A DNA stretch of 64,000 nt from assembly GCA_013397695.1 (NCBI GenBank), contig VYZI01000086.1:885482-949481 (forward strand), written 5' to 3'. How positions within the stretch are numbered: the first letter of the stretch is position 1; each line of letters opens with the position of its first letter. Both the position numbers and the translations under genes were made by a program. This document shows, piece after piece, positions 1 to 10,758 of the stretch. The notes beneath the pieces were generated by a model. It searched no databases, had not been told where the DNA came from, and saw nothing but the letters and a program-made list of their open reading frames with translations. The DNA comes from Centropus unirufus. Lineage: Eukaryota; Chordata; Aves; Cuculiformes; Centropidae.

Positions 1-2191
1 TTTGTCTGCGCCTCGTTTTATCTTAATCCAGTATCTCCCAGCCAGGAGGCTTAAGTTAGCTTTGGGCTGCAAATGAAAACAAAGTCCTCTAAACCGTGGT
101 TTCTCTCTGTTGTGGAATATCTAATCAGGACTCCCTGGAACAGGCCTTTGGAAACCTGTTCTCCATACAAGCGTGCGAGTTAGACTTATCAGGGAGATTG
201 TGTTAAGGCTGTTCTGAAACAGAGAAACTTAGAGGTCTTTTTAAGGTTTTTTTTTTCCAAAATTTCTATTGTGCTTTCCTACAGAGACAGGAACAAAAAC
301 CCCTTTAGCATCTCATGGGGCACTGGTCAGAGGAACAGCAGATGAAATACCTGTGTAACAAGAGGTGAGAAGTTAGAATAAGGGACACTGAGCATTTTCT
401 GGAGGAAAACAAGGAATGCAAATCAAATCCAGTTCTCCTTTCTTTGGCTTGCCAGGGTGTAGAGAAAAGGAAAACTAACATTTCTAGGAACGGGTTTGTG
501 TACATGGCAAAGCTACTGGGAGATCTGTGAACACAGGTACTTAAAACACGGGGATTCTGCACCTTTTCCCGCATGGATCCTTTCATTCCATCTGTAGAGT
601 GTCCTTTGGCAGTTTAGCTTAATCTGCTTCAAAAAGGTACAAGAAAAGAGACCACATGGTCCTTCAGTGCAGAGTATCTGCAGCAGAATAGCTGATCAGG
701 CCAGTTCCTCTGTGTGAAGACGTTCTAGCTTAATTGCAGTTGATCCAGTCATAAAAGAGCAACAAATCTCTATGCCCAAGATATATTTGTCAGTTGAAAA
801 TTTGAAAAGAAAAAAATGCAAAGTTCCCCAGACGGTGCTGAGTCTAAACCCTCATCTGGAAATCTCCCTTCATTTTACCCCAAAGTTTGTCTTTGTAAGA
901 GATTCACAGTTCCAGTCTGTATTATATCACTGCTTTGTTTGTCACTTTACATGGGGAAATTGTTTCTAGGACTTCACTGTGCTGGTAAATTGTATACTCG
1001 CCCCCTGGAGAGGGAGGCAAAAAGATAAGTGAATGACGTGGCAAGTGTTTATCAATTGTAAGTATTTTATGTGGGTGCCTGAGAATGGGAGGACTCAGGC
1101 TCTTCACATGCTCGGAACGGCACCCAATCTTGATGCCCGCAGGAGCTGATGTGAACACAGCTGAATGAATGACTCCAGCACTTCAACATGCCAGAAGGCC
1201 TTCCCTAGTCTCCTAATTTTTTAGGGAGTCGTCTGACTTGTTCTCTCAATGCCTGATAATCTCCTCCAACCCACAAATAGCTGTTCTTAAAGTTGTTCCT
1301 TCTGTGGCTTGCATTAAGACATGTGATGCTGCAACAGGAAACCAACTGGCTACAGAACCAGATTTACTGTTTGCAGTAGTGCTGGACGCTGGGTAGGGAC
1401 TTGTGACAAAGTGTGACAACAGTCATAGGCAAAAGGGAGAGAGTTAGACAGCTGAAGAAATTGTAGGAATGCAGAGGAAGCCAGATTGCTTTTAAATTGA
1501 GGCAAGAGAAATGCAATCCATAACTTGTCATGGCTGATGGGAATGAGAGCTAACTAGGATACTGATTAGGCCACTGAAGGACTGGGGTTTAAGGAGTCTT
1601 AGAAAAAAAGTGCTTTTTATTGAACTTATTACTAGGCCAGGCACCTCCTGCTTAATTATCTGTAGTTCAGGCTATTTTTCTGCATACATTCTGAATGTAA
1701 AAAGTTAGAGAAAAGACAAGAAACAAAAGTAGTTCTGCTTAACCCATGAAGAGAGGCTGAGCACCTTGCTGAAATAGAGTACTTATCTTCCACAAATTCT
1801 GTAATCAGAACAGAGATTACACAAAGGTCTCCACTTGCTATGTAACTTTGCACCCTTTGGAGCGTGCATTCTGCATGTGCTTCTGACACAGCCTGAACAA
1901 GAAGGGCTGGGGCAGAGCTGTCACGGGAAAAGCAGAAGTGACAAAAGCCAGTGCACTGTTAGGGGAATGCTAAGATTTCACGTGTGCTTTCAAAAATTAT
2001 TCTTCCAAATGGAGAGAGGACCTGCAATTTCTCTAATTGCTGGTTCAGTGTTTGTGTCCACAGAAAAGAAGAAATGGAGCTCTCCTGTTAGGTAAGGGAG
2101 GATGGTGGTATCAGTAGGGACAAACTACCAATCCAAGATGAAGGGAGAAAGGGGCAGCCCTCTTTGTTTTGGAAGAACAATGGGAATTAAA
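1..2191. other. Gene-free AT-rich sequence
   Basis: No open frame here has both plausible splice borders and a recognisable protein. Short frames on both strands are 60-95 codons long, as expected by chance at this base composition. No repeat family was recognised. Confidence 0.5.
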
Positions 2192-2345
2192 TCATAGGAT
2201 CACTAGGTTGGAAAAGACCTTTGAGATCATTGAGTCCTGTCTGCTGCTAAACAATATCCCTGAGCACCTCATCTACCTCTCTCTTAAAAACCTGCAGGGA
2301 TGGTGGCTCCACCACCTCCCTGGGCAATTGTGTTCATTACCCAAA
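2192..2345 (-). mobile_element. CR1 LINE fragment, 3' end, minus strand
   Basis: On the + strand the segment opens with atcataggatcactaggttgg and continues through 'gaaaagacctttgagatcattgagtcc' in pieces to 'ccaccacctccctgggca'. This is the reverse complement of the avian CR1 3' end. The same peptide string, including RLEKT and SLKNLQGW, recurs in the opposite sense in the CR1 copy at 45.2 kb. It is 5'-truncated and about 150 bp long, as is usual for CR1. Confidence 0.85.
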
Positions 2346-3028
2346 AAGCCTTGCTCTTTCTTCTTTCTTTATGTAATCTGTACACATTTATGGAGTACAC
2401 GATCATCTCCTTTCACCTATATCTCACAGACCCTTCCATTTCACTGAGCTAACCCCATTACTGAGCATAACGTGTTCAATGAAGTTTACCTTGTCTGTGG
2501 TATTGCATATGTTCAAGAAGGTGTCCAGTCTTGGTCTGAAGATATCAAAATCCTTGGAGCACTCAAGGTTTCATTCCAGAGAGGAATCATTTTCCCAGTT
2601 AGACAACTGTGCTGCTCTTAGCTCTGCTTATGTGCTCCTCCTCTGGACTCCATAACAGCACAGGTTGTAGTTGATACTCAATGGTTTTCAGTGTTTCATA
2701 TGTTTGCTTGCAACAGCCCAAGAGACAGATTTTCCTAGAGTTATAGAGTGCTGTCCTTGAAGGGGGGGGTCTCCACAACACTCCCGTGCTATGAATTGTG
2801 GTAGAACATGTGAGCTGAGCACAGGAAGGAAAGAAATTTAAATATAAATTCATTACTGCATAGCTAGAACAGTGAAAATAAGGAATTCTGTTTCTAGGCA
2901 TCTGTATTATATTTCCAACTAGGAGTACCGTTAGAGGAGACAAACTGAGCTCCTTTGATCCCTTTCTGCTGTGGAAAGCATCAATCCTCCTCGCTCTTCT
3001 CACTCCCTCCTACATGATCCCGACTCAC

Positions 3029-3170
3029 CCTTGGGCTGACTTTCATATTCCTTGAGCTGATCCAGCTCATTAACCCATCAGAAAATTGTCCCTTTTTTAC
3101 TTCTCTGAATTTATTTTCTGCCTGTTCAATGAGCTGAATCAGCTCAGCAAGGGGCCAAGTGTCCAAAGTG
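3029..3170 (-). other. Candidate internal coding exon, unidentified
   Basis: Read on the minus strand, the block follows a pyrimidine-rich tract ending CTTCCTTACAG and is followed by GG|GTGAGTCGG, a near-consensus donor. The 142-bp interval is open in one frame: one base, then 47 codons. The peptide contains WPLAELIQLIEQAENKFREV and ends NMKVSPR, and looks amphipathic and helical. I do not recognise the family. Caution: an imperfect inverted repeat (3054-3071 with 3128-3145) lies inside it and produces part of the regular pattern. An open frame of 47 codons with splice-like ends can arise by chance. If real, it would be downstream of the exon chain at 5-8 kb on the same strand. Confidence 0.25.
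3054..3145. repeat. Imperfect inverted repeat, 18-nt arms
   Basis: GAGCTGATCCAGCTCATT at 3054-3071 pairs with AATGAGCTGAATCAGCTC at 3128-3145 at 17 of 18 positions across a 56-base spacer. Each arm is also nearly palindromic by itself (GAGCTGA..TCAGCTC), so a hairpin or a pair of cruciform-like sites could form. Confidence 0.8.
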
Positions 3171-4169
3171 CTGTAAGGAAGCAGGAGTGGGCAACATAGA
3201 GGTGGGATTAGGGGAAGAGGAAAAAGACAGGAAAAGGCACAAAAGGTAAAGGAGCAAGACTGCTTATTCCAATGACAGAAAGCCCAAAGAGCTGCTAATC
3301 TCACCTTGCCTGATCACATCTTTAGGAATGTAATTTTCTTGGAGTCCCTATGGAGTTAGTGTAGACAAGGGAGTTTCTTTAGAGGGTGGTTAACAAGAAA
3401 ATACAGGGAAGTAATCGGATTTCAACACATACGTTAGGCAAGGTAAATATGTCTGTTTTTTACTGCAAACACCTATGGATTAAAGCTTTAAAATGCAGTT
3501 AATGACTTAAATGCCAGAAAAAAAAAAAAATGGTCTTCAAATGCAGAGGTAGTCTTCTGAGAGCTCTAAAAGGCCTCACTTCCAATCAGAAAGACCATCG
3601 AAGGCCAGAGAGCAGAGCATGAACACCAGAGAAGTTGGTTGAGTGAAGTCAGTGTCGAGCAAAGGTTGGTGAAGCTGATGTCACTTAAGGGTTTGCTCGG
3701 GCTCTGCCTGAGGAGAACATCAGGAACAATCTTCCAGCACATGCCTTTTATTCAGCAGAGTGGAGTTTCCCCTGCCATTCCCTGTGTGCCACCAGCTCTC
3801 TCCCTAAATTTGTTTCTCTCTTGCTCTTTTCACTTCCCCCATTATTTGTAAAACTACTACCGAAAATGACCTACATAAATAAATTGAATTAGTAAATTAT
3901 GAGGGAGAGAATGAACGTGTGAATGCATGTAGGTGGGTGACATGGAGAACCGAGCTGGTGGGAGCAGCAGGAGCTGCTGTCAGTAGCGGAGCTCCGGGGA
4001 GGATAAGGACATGAAGTACGTGACTGTGCAAGGTGCAGAGTCCCTTCATCTTCTGTCATTTTTTGAGATAATTGGAAGCATTTCCATACCTTGCCAGTAG
4101 AGGCTTCAAGGAAGGAATAAGAGGGCAGCAGCCTAAACCTGTGACTTTCAGCCTTTCTTTGGTTTGAAC

Positions 4170-4211
4170 TTTAGTTCAGTTCTTTAGTTCAGTTCTTTAG
4201 TTCTTTAGTTT
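4170..4211 (+). repeat. Short tandem repeat, 13-bp unit
   Basis: TTTAGTTCAGTTC occurs twice in direct succession (4170-4182, 4183-4195), followed by two shortened copies (TTTAGTTC, TTTAGTTT). Confidence 0.9.
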
Positions 4212-5081
4212 CCCTAAGGATTTTTCCCTTATAACAACTCTTCATAATGACCTTTCATGGAGCCTTTTAAAATAATCAATGGACCCTCGGAGGCCTGGGC
4301 AACTGAGTTGCTCACTTTTGAATAATGCAGCAATGCAGGAGAAACTTCCCTCTTGCAGGAGCAAGGCTGGAAGTGCAATTTCAGAGTTGGTATCGGTTAT
4401 ATCCTCTCAGTTATTGCTTCTTCTCCATGGGAGACGCTAGCCATTACGTGCAAATAGCTGAGCCACTGGCCCCTTGCCATGCCACTGAATCCCAGGATGT
4501 TTTCTGTAGGAAAGCACGAGGTGAACTCTGCAGTGCAGTAGGGATGCAATGCTCCCTTGAGGTTTCCCACAGCTGGCTCCAGAGATGAAGCATGCCCGTT
4601 GCACTGCATTGCAGAGCCACGCATGCGAGCAGCTTTGCCCTTCAGGATGGGCCACACACAGCTGGAATTCAACTGGTTGCAGAAAGACATTTGCATTATT
4701 AAATGGATAAATGTAGAAAAAAAAATAGTTTAATTATCAGGGGCGTTTGCAGTACGTACTTCATAATCCTGACGCTGCAGCAGTCCTCTCTTTTTTTTTT
4801 TCCTGGAGTAGTTCAAGTCTTCGTATGATATTTCCAGAGTATAAGCTGGTATTATCATACCTACTAGACTGAGCAGCTCTTTGAAGAATGCTTGGAGATG
4901 TGTGTCCATGTCTGTGCATTTCGTATGCAGACAGCTTCCTTCTGCCTTTTCTAAGTGTGGCTCTGCAGCACTCGTCATAGGAGTCTCAGTATCCCTCACA
5001 AATGGTAAATAATAGGGCTAGAGCTAAAGAGACTGTCTGGAGTTCTCCTTCAAAACAAGTGCAGCTTGTTCCCGACGGCTC

Positions 5082-5210
5082 CTAAAACATCCAGCTGTTG
5101 CCCTGACACAATGTACTTTTTACAGTTGTCCACTGGAACTGTTCTGGGAGGTCAAAATGACACACTGTGCCGCCAGCCCTGAGGTAGATCATCCGTTCCC
5201 CTGGAGAACA
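5082..5210 (-). other. Candidate terminal coding exon (chain member 4)
   Basis: On the minus strand the strong acceptor CTGTTTTCCTTTCCAG precedes TGTTCTCCAGGGG. In phase 0 the block reads CSPGERMIYLRAGGTV, then HFDLPEQFQW, and ends at a TAG after 42 codons (5082-5084). The incoming phase fits the proposed exon at 5348-5397. Only a variant poly(A) hexamer (ATTAAA, near 4.73 kb) was noticed downstream. The peptide is not recognised. It could equally be a chance open frame behind a pyrimidine tract. Confidence 0.22.
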
Positions 5211-5347
5211 CTGGAAAGGAAAACAGAATTTATCAATTTTTTCCAGTATTCAGGGTTGTAGCAGTGGAGAGAATAGGATGTAACAGATGTGGTATTGTTG
5301 GTTGCAGGCTGTTCCTTTGAGATGTGATGTTCTGAATTGATTTTTAC

Positions 5348-5397
5348 CTTAAACTTGACAATTTTTATGCAGAAGTATGCAATTATAATAATAAAAC
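5348..5397 (-). other. Candidate exon for a membrane segment (chain member 3)
   Basis: The 50-bp minus-strand block is followed by the donor TTTAAG|GTAAAAATC and preceded by TTCCAG, whose pyrimidine tract is weak. With a carried-in base it reads C-FIIIIAYFCIKIVKFK, a short hydrophobic stretch ending in lysines, as at the cytoplasmic edge of a membrane helix. Incoming phase 1 and outgoing phase 0 fit both neighbours. The hydrophobic run comes from an ATT/TTA-rich sequence, which also occurs by chance in AT-rich DNA. Confidence 0.18.
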
Positions 5398-5481
5398 CTG
5401 GAACTCCGAAGTGCACTTATAACTGGTCAAGTGCAAATCCCTCAGAAAGTAAGAAAGGGGCATGGTCTGCCTATCACTCAC

Positions 5482-5662
5482 AGGTAGAACAGTCTCCATG
5501 ATAGATTGCTCTACAGTGATTGCTCTTAATCAACCCTTTATTCATCTGAGAGGAGCTCTTAACATATAAAGGAGGCCAGGATGTCACCCGACTGTTATTG
5601 ACAGCCAGCCTAGAGGCTGAGCCTAGAGTTTGTTGCAGATACGTGTCTAAGTCCAAGGTTAC
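5482..5662 (-). other. Candidate internal coding exon (chain member 2)
   Basis: On the minus strand a long pyrimidine tract (TTTTCCTTCTAATTCTCTCC) leads to CAAGTGAG. The block then runs open for 60 codons plus one base to the donor CTACCT|GTGAGTGAT. The peptide starts VTLDLDTYLQQTLGSASRLA, contains VTSWPPLYVKSSSQMNKG and ends HCRAIYHGDCST. Cysteines and a possible N-glycosylation site (NNS) just before the proposed membrane exon would suit an extracellular domain. The start phase 0 fits chain member 1. A + strand open frame of 176 codons overlaps part of it. I cannot assign a family. Confidence 0.25.
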
Positions 5663-6472
5663 CTCACTTGATGCAAGAAGGAGAGAATTAGAAGGAAAAT
5701 CTGGGGACTTGCACCAGAAACTTCATAAAAGTGAATCTGGGTGCCTCCAAAACGACTTGGGAATATCACTGCCCAGGGAAAAGAAATCACCCAGCACTCC
5801 TGCAGAAAATACTGCTTTCTGTAGGACCCCATTGCTCAACGTCATTCACACAACACGTGGGCTTGCTTGGTGCCAGGGTAACCCAGAGGGCTGTGCAGCA
5901 GCATGGCCAGCCCTACCAAGTGGTTTTGAGCCTGCAGCCAGGGTCTGCTGGCTGGTACTGATGCAGGAGCTGTGGTCCTTACTGCCCTGCTTGGGCCACC
6001 ACCTTTCTGACTCTTTCCTGGCCTTGGGCATCTTCTGTTTATCCTCACAGCAGTGCCTTGAAACAACAGAAGAGGAAGTGAATCTTGGCCGTAGGCTGGT
6101 ATGGGCAGCAGTAAAAATCTTCAATTAGATTGCTTCTTCAGGTGTTGGAAAGCAATAGAAATAATGAAAGTATCTAATAATAAAAGTATCTACATGACGG
6201 AGAACCCCACATCCCATTATATGAGAGAACTGGGCCATACAAGTACTTAAGGTCTCACTGAGAGTGGGCCAGACCTTATAGAATACTTAGGGGGGGGGAG
6301 ACCAAACATCATATTTAGGGGGATTTAACTACTCAATTACTCCTTTAGAGAGATTTAATTACTTAAGGTTCACAGCGATTTAAGAGTAGGTGCCAAACGA
6401 TGTAACCACTTTTATAAATCTATCCAGTGCACGTTTGCATGTGTAGATGTCTAATATTGATTTTTTTTACAG

Positions 6473-6716
6473 CAGATAGTAACTCTGAAAATAAGGGCTA
6501 CTATCCAGCTCCAGTCCAGGAGCCTGTACAGTCATGTAAATGTGGTATTGCCCTTCAGCCGCGGTTATCAAGTCTGGCACCTCATCGAGCTAACTCAGAC
6601 ATATGGCTTCTCAACCAGAACTGCGCTTGGATGCTTTTAAAAATGCTACTTTATTGAGCTCGAACAACGGAAGTGGAGTTACAATGCCACCCTGACAGTG
6701 CCCTCCGCTCTTTTGG
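6473..6716 (+). other. Exon-like block of uncertain nature
   Basis: On the + strand the block is preceded by a T tract ending ACAGCAG (a tandem NAGNAG acceptor) and followed by GG|GTAAGG, a strong donor. Starting at 6473 one frame is open for 55 codons, including QIVTLKIRATIQLQSRSLYS and GYQVWHLIELTQTYGFSTRT, then meets TAA at 6638. A second frame is open to 6655, and a third opens with MASQPELRLDAFKN and stops near the donor. No single frame crosses the whole block, so it is not an ordinary internal coding exon. On the other strand it carries GAGCTCAATAAAGTAGC, which resembles the poly(A) region of a long terminal repeat. Noncoding exon, decayed exon and old LTR piece are all open. Confidence 0.25.
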
Positions 6717-7867
6717 GTAAGGATTATCTTCTTGTCACTGTGTTGAACACAGCATCCAGGAGAAACAACAGAGGCAACTGCTTTGCACTCTTTTCCAGGT
6801 ATATAATTGTGAGCTTCTTTGTATGTTTCTCAATTCTTGAATCTTAAAAAAAATATATATATAAATAATTTAAAAGCTTAAAAGGTTCAGAGATAACTTG
6901 CTATTTACACACCTATTTTAATCCAAATAATCTGTACTGCCTCAGCCACCTTGCCTGATAATCAGGACAGCAATATGGAGTAGTATCGCTTCTCCCTTTC
7001 ACCTCCACTCTCTCCGTCAGTGCTGCAATCCGGTACCCAGAGCACCGTCCTGAATACAGATTTTCTTTTCCCTGCTATGCTTATTTCCTTTAAGGCAATT
7101 TTTTCCCTCTTGTGGATTGACAGGCTTATCAACACCAGTGAAGATTCATTTAATATGCCTAACATAAGCCGAACAGTATCCTGTCCTGTCGCTCTGTATC
7201 CTTCTCTCACAAAGAATTGGGTTTAGTTGCAATTATCTGCATTACCTGCTTAAATATTTAGCAAATGCAATAGTTTGGTAGTGGGGCATTGCTGTCATCT
7301 ATTTCAAATTTTAACTCCCTAAGTCAATTCCTCAGCTTCCCAGTTGAATTCTTTGTTTTGTTTTGTCTTTCCTCCGGGCTATCGTGAGACAATATCCCCA
7401 GGAAGCAGGAATACAGCAGCAGCACCTGGGGCTGGATGCTGCACTCCATCCAGTGCCTGCAGCTCTGGCAGCGACGTGGAGAGAGATCCACACGCAGCAG
7501 GCCTGCAGAATCAATCCCAGATGTCAAATGTGGAGATCAGTGTCACACAGCAAGGCTTTGAATTTTCAGTTCTCATTCATTAGGAGGCAGGCAGGAAGAA
7601 AGAAGCTCCATTCTCATCCTCCTGAGTGCTGTGATGCTCCCCGATATGTGTGTACGTACACTGCTGCCTTTGTAGTTAATATCAAGGAATATAATAGCAC
7701 AGTAAGGAGAGAACCATACTAAATTTACCTGGATTATGGACTATATTTTTATGGATCCTGTTGCAGAAGGATCATTCCTGTGTCGTGTATCTTGCAGGAA
7801 ATATTTCTTCTCCTTTCTCTGTCCATTTTAAAATCTCCTCTGACATTAGGCAGAAGGTTTCCCTTAC

Positions 7868-7957
7868 AGATGCCCACAGGTTTAGTCCCAGTTTGCTGCA
7901 GATTTTCTGCTGGCTTTTCCCCAAATCATCACAAACTGCTATTCTGAATGTGCTTAT
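7868..7957 (-). other. Candidate internal coding exon (chain member 1)
   Basis: On the minus strand the 90-bp block follows CTCCTACATGCAG and ends GCATCT|GTAAGG, a good donor. It is open for exactly 30 codons in phase 0 at both ends, reading ISTFRIAVCDDLGKSQQKIC then SKLGLNLWAS. It would join in frame to 5482-5662. The + strand also has an open frame here, so strand is not secure. Unrecognised family. Confidence 0.2.
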
Positions 7958-9492
7958 CTGCATGTAGGAGTACTTTCCCAGGCTACCACAGCTTTCCTAG
8001 GGGCAAGACTCAATGGAGCAGCTAGTTGTCAGGCAGCAGCATGCACAGGAGCTTTCATCTGAGGTCACCAGCCACTTCCAGGTGCTGGTGGAGAGAGTGC
8101 AGGCAAGGTTGTCAAAGGTGCCAGCTCAATACAGAGCAGTCACATGAATTTCACCTCTTGGTGATAACAGCAGAGGAAAAAAATGCCTTGACTCACTGTG
8201 AAGACTGTGGCAAGGCATGGCCAACTCGGCCAACTCACCTGAAACTGAATGGAGAAAAGGAAAGACTTGCATTTCTTTCTCTTCACTATTTATAAAACCG
8301 GCTCTATCACACGCCAGGGCCCTGTGGTCCATCACTGAGAGCTACACAAAAGCCTGCAAAGGGTGACTTTGTCCAGCTTCCAAGCTTCCACAAGACTGTA
8401 GCTGGAATATCCTAGGTTTAATGCCCTTGACATCGGCACATCAGACTGTGTGACATCAGAGGCTATCCTGCCTGCAGCTTCCCAAAGGTACAGGGGAATT
8501 TTGTGGAAGAATGTGTCTTTTTACAGAGTGCGTTATGGATTGACAGCAGCGGCACTGTCACTCTTAGGTAGGTGATGGTGTTCCTACCTCAACGGCACGT
8601 TCACCTTGGTGGATGCGTTCTGAATTTAAAGTTCAAAAAATGCTTCTTAGAAAAATTCTCTCAACGTATGACTGATACTGGCACACCAGGGACACAATTA
8701 ACATTCTGCTTGCACGGAAGGGAAATGTTACAGAAAAAAACTTTTAACTCATTCCTGGTGTGTTTAATGTATCATTCACCAAACATACACTTTTGAAGTT
8801 TTATTACTTTATTATTGTTGATTATTATTACTTGTGTAAGTGTACTTTGATTTCTAGACTGTTTTAAAAGATTTTTTTTCTCACCTCTCTGGTTAGCATA
8901 TCTCCATGTGCCGACATTTTTTCCTTCTGGTGGACTATGCCCAAATCTAATAGGATGATGGAGCCATTATCAGTACATCTGCTATCAGTACTTCGTTCGT
9001 GAAAGCTGTGCTCTCGGCTCTTGGGGACAAGCCTTTCTCCTTCCTTAAATAAATGGCTAGGGAAAACTCCACACACAAGGCACGTCTTTTAGGGGCACTC
9101 CTTGAATATTCACAGTTACAGAGCAGCATTTCCCTTCTCTGGCAAAAGCTGTCTCCGATCTTCAGGAGAGCGTGTGGAGTGCATACAGGGCAAAAGCAAT
9201 GAGCAGTCATTGTCCTTATAGTTTGCCGGCAGATATTTGTCCCTGTGAAAAGAATATCCTCATGGTAAAGGAAAACAGTCCCAAGAACATAAGAACAGAC
9301 AAATTCTTGAGCTATAGACTGCTAAGGATAGGGAAGCATTAGAAATATGCGTGCTGTCTTTTTCTAAAGTTTTCTAGGCATCCAGGTTTGGCTGTTATTG
9401 GAGAAAAGGGATGCTGGGCGAGATAAGCTACAGATCGAGCTCAGCGGGATATTCTTTGTCAGAAACAGCTAATGCCTGAAAGAACCAGGTGA

Positions 9493-9667
9493 TCAGGAAA
9501 CCAGCTTTTCATGCATTTTTGTGTCTCCATTGGCTTCAGCTAGGATGGTAGGTCTCCGATCATAATCCAGCCAACAGCTGAGGAGTGTTTTGCCAGCACA
9601 AACAAGTAGTTTCTGTTCCTCTTTCAGGTTGGATAACTCCACTGAACAGTCTCCGTACTCTATTTCA
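9493..9667 (-). other. Candidate coding exon, unidentified
   Basis: On the minus strand, after TTGCTTCTTAACAG, the sequence is open for about 57 codons to TGA. The peptide includes EIEYGDCSVELSNLKEEQKL, then LLSCWLDYDRRPTILAEANG. There is no good donor before the stop, so it would have to be a terminal or alternative exon, which does not fit simply with the exon chain at 5-8 kb. It lies between that chain and the promoter-like element at 12 kb. Function unknown. Confidence 0.2.
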
Positions 9668-10140
9668 CTGTTAAGAAGCAAGTATTAGCCCCATACTGTG
9701 GATTACATGCTCTATCGTGGTCAGAGGGTGGCAGGTGCAGATAAAAGCTGGTCAGGCAACCAGTTAGGAAAAGGTACTTGCTATAGAACAAACAGAAGTG
9801 ACTCATGCAGTGGCCCTTTCCCTCTCCAGTAATGGTGTGAATCACCTCACCTGTGTCCAAGGAGAAGACAATTCAGTTTCTCGGTTCTTTGATGATTTTT
9901 CAATTTAGAAGTACTGCAGGATCAGGACATTATTTAGTGTGAAGAGGTGTACAAGCTGTTATCCAGCTTTAGCATGCGACTACAGTACAATTCTACTAGA
10001 ACTCTGCCTCAAATACACTTAGTGTGATAAACATACATCTTGACTAGCTCTCACTCACTGCCAACACAGATTTTTCCTCTTCCAAAGTCATTTTCTGCTT
10101 TCTCTTGCTCTGCCTTGTTACTTTTAATTGTTTGCCTTAG

Positions 10141-10236
10141 AAATTCAAGAACGAGGAAACGAAATTTTTGCTGGAGGAAGAAATTCAGCCTCATATTCAG
10201 AGGGCCAAGGAATTAGTAAAATCTTACTCTTCATGA
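10141..10236 (+). other. Candidate last coding exon on the + strand
   Basis: A very good acceptor (long pyrimidine tract ending TTGTTTGCCTTAG) precedes 31 codons in phase 0 and a TGA at 10234-10236. The peptide KFKNEETKFLLEEEIQPHIQ continues RAKELVKSYSS, a charged helix of the sort often found at protein C-termini. No classical AATAAA is evident before the CR1 element that begins about 100 bp later. No matching upstream + strand exon was found, and 31 open codons alone are not significant. Confidence 0.22.
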
Positions 10237-10332
10237 TATCAGCTGCAAACCCATCTTAGTTGGGCTAAGAAGGGCATTCGCTTTTCTTTCTTCTCCCTCA
10301 CATTTGGGCAGTACTGAGCTCTTCCCTCCATC

Positions 10333-10758
10333 ATGGGAAGTCTTCAGTACAGGAAGGACGTGGATCTGTTAGAGCAAGTCCAGAGCAGGACCACGAAGAT
10401 GATCTGAGGGCTGGAGCACCCTCCCTGTGAGGACAGGCTGAGAGAGCTGGGCTTGTTCGGCCTGGAGAAGAGGAGTCTCTGGGGAAACGTTATAGCAGCC
10501 TTCCAGTACTTAAAAAGAGGCCTACAGGAAAGGTGGGGAGGGGCTCTTTGCCAGGGAGTGCAGTGAAAGGAGGAGGGGAGCCGGTTTTAAGCTGAAAGAC
10601 AAGACACGTAGATTGGATATTATGAAGATTTTTTTCCTGTGAGGGTGGTGAGACGCTGGCACAGGTTGCCCGGGGAACTCATGGATGCCCCATCCCTGGA
10701 GGTGTTCAAGGTCCCTTCCAACCCAAACCACTCTATTCTTTGTTCTGCGATTCTATCA
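10333..10758 (+). mobile_element. CR1 LINE 3' end, plus strand
   Basis: The segment runs from 'cagtacaggaaggacgtgga' through 'ctgagagagctgggcttg', 'ttcggcctggagaagagg' and 'ccatccctggaggtgttcaa' to a terminal 'gcgattctat'. The translated remains include RELGLFGLEKR and RRWHRLPGELMDAPSLEVF, matching the C-terminus of CR1 ORF2. It is 5'-truncated and carries internal stop codons. Confidence 0.93.

Larger units (their letters stand above)
2346..10332. other. Low-repeat region with scattered candidate exons
   Basis: Outside the candidate exons listed separately, this stretch shows no interspersed repeat and no long open frame on either strand that I can defend. It contains a 13-bp tandem repeat near 4.2 kb, an inverted repeat near 3.1 kb and an AT run near 6.85 kb. 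If the minus-strand gene suggested here is real, most of this is its introns and 3' flank. Confidence 0.35.

Noticed and set aside
4730..4999. 89-codon minus-strand frame ending in a Lys-rich segment
   Set aside because: It looks protein-like, but its acceptor (TTTGTGAG) is poor, the Lys run comes from an A tract, and its phase does not fit the exon chain. It may be 3' UTR if that chain is real.
5598..6128. 176-codon open frame on the + strand
   Set aside because: It is the longest frame outside the GC-rich island, but it lacks any recognisable domain and good splice context. It overlaps a candidate exon on the other strand. A length near 180 codons can occur by chance in 64 kb.
6962..7226. 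Open frames on both strands (82 and 68 codons)
   Set aside because: Both look equally protein-like and neither has a clear donor, so there is no basis for choosing a strand or calling an exon.
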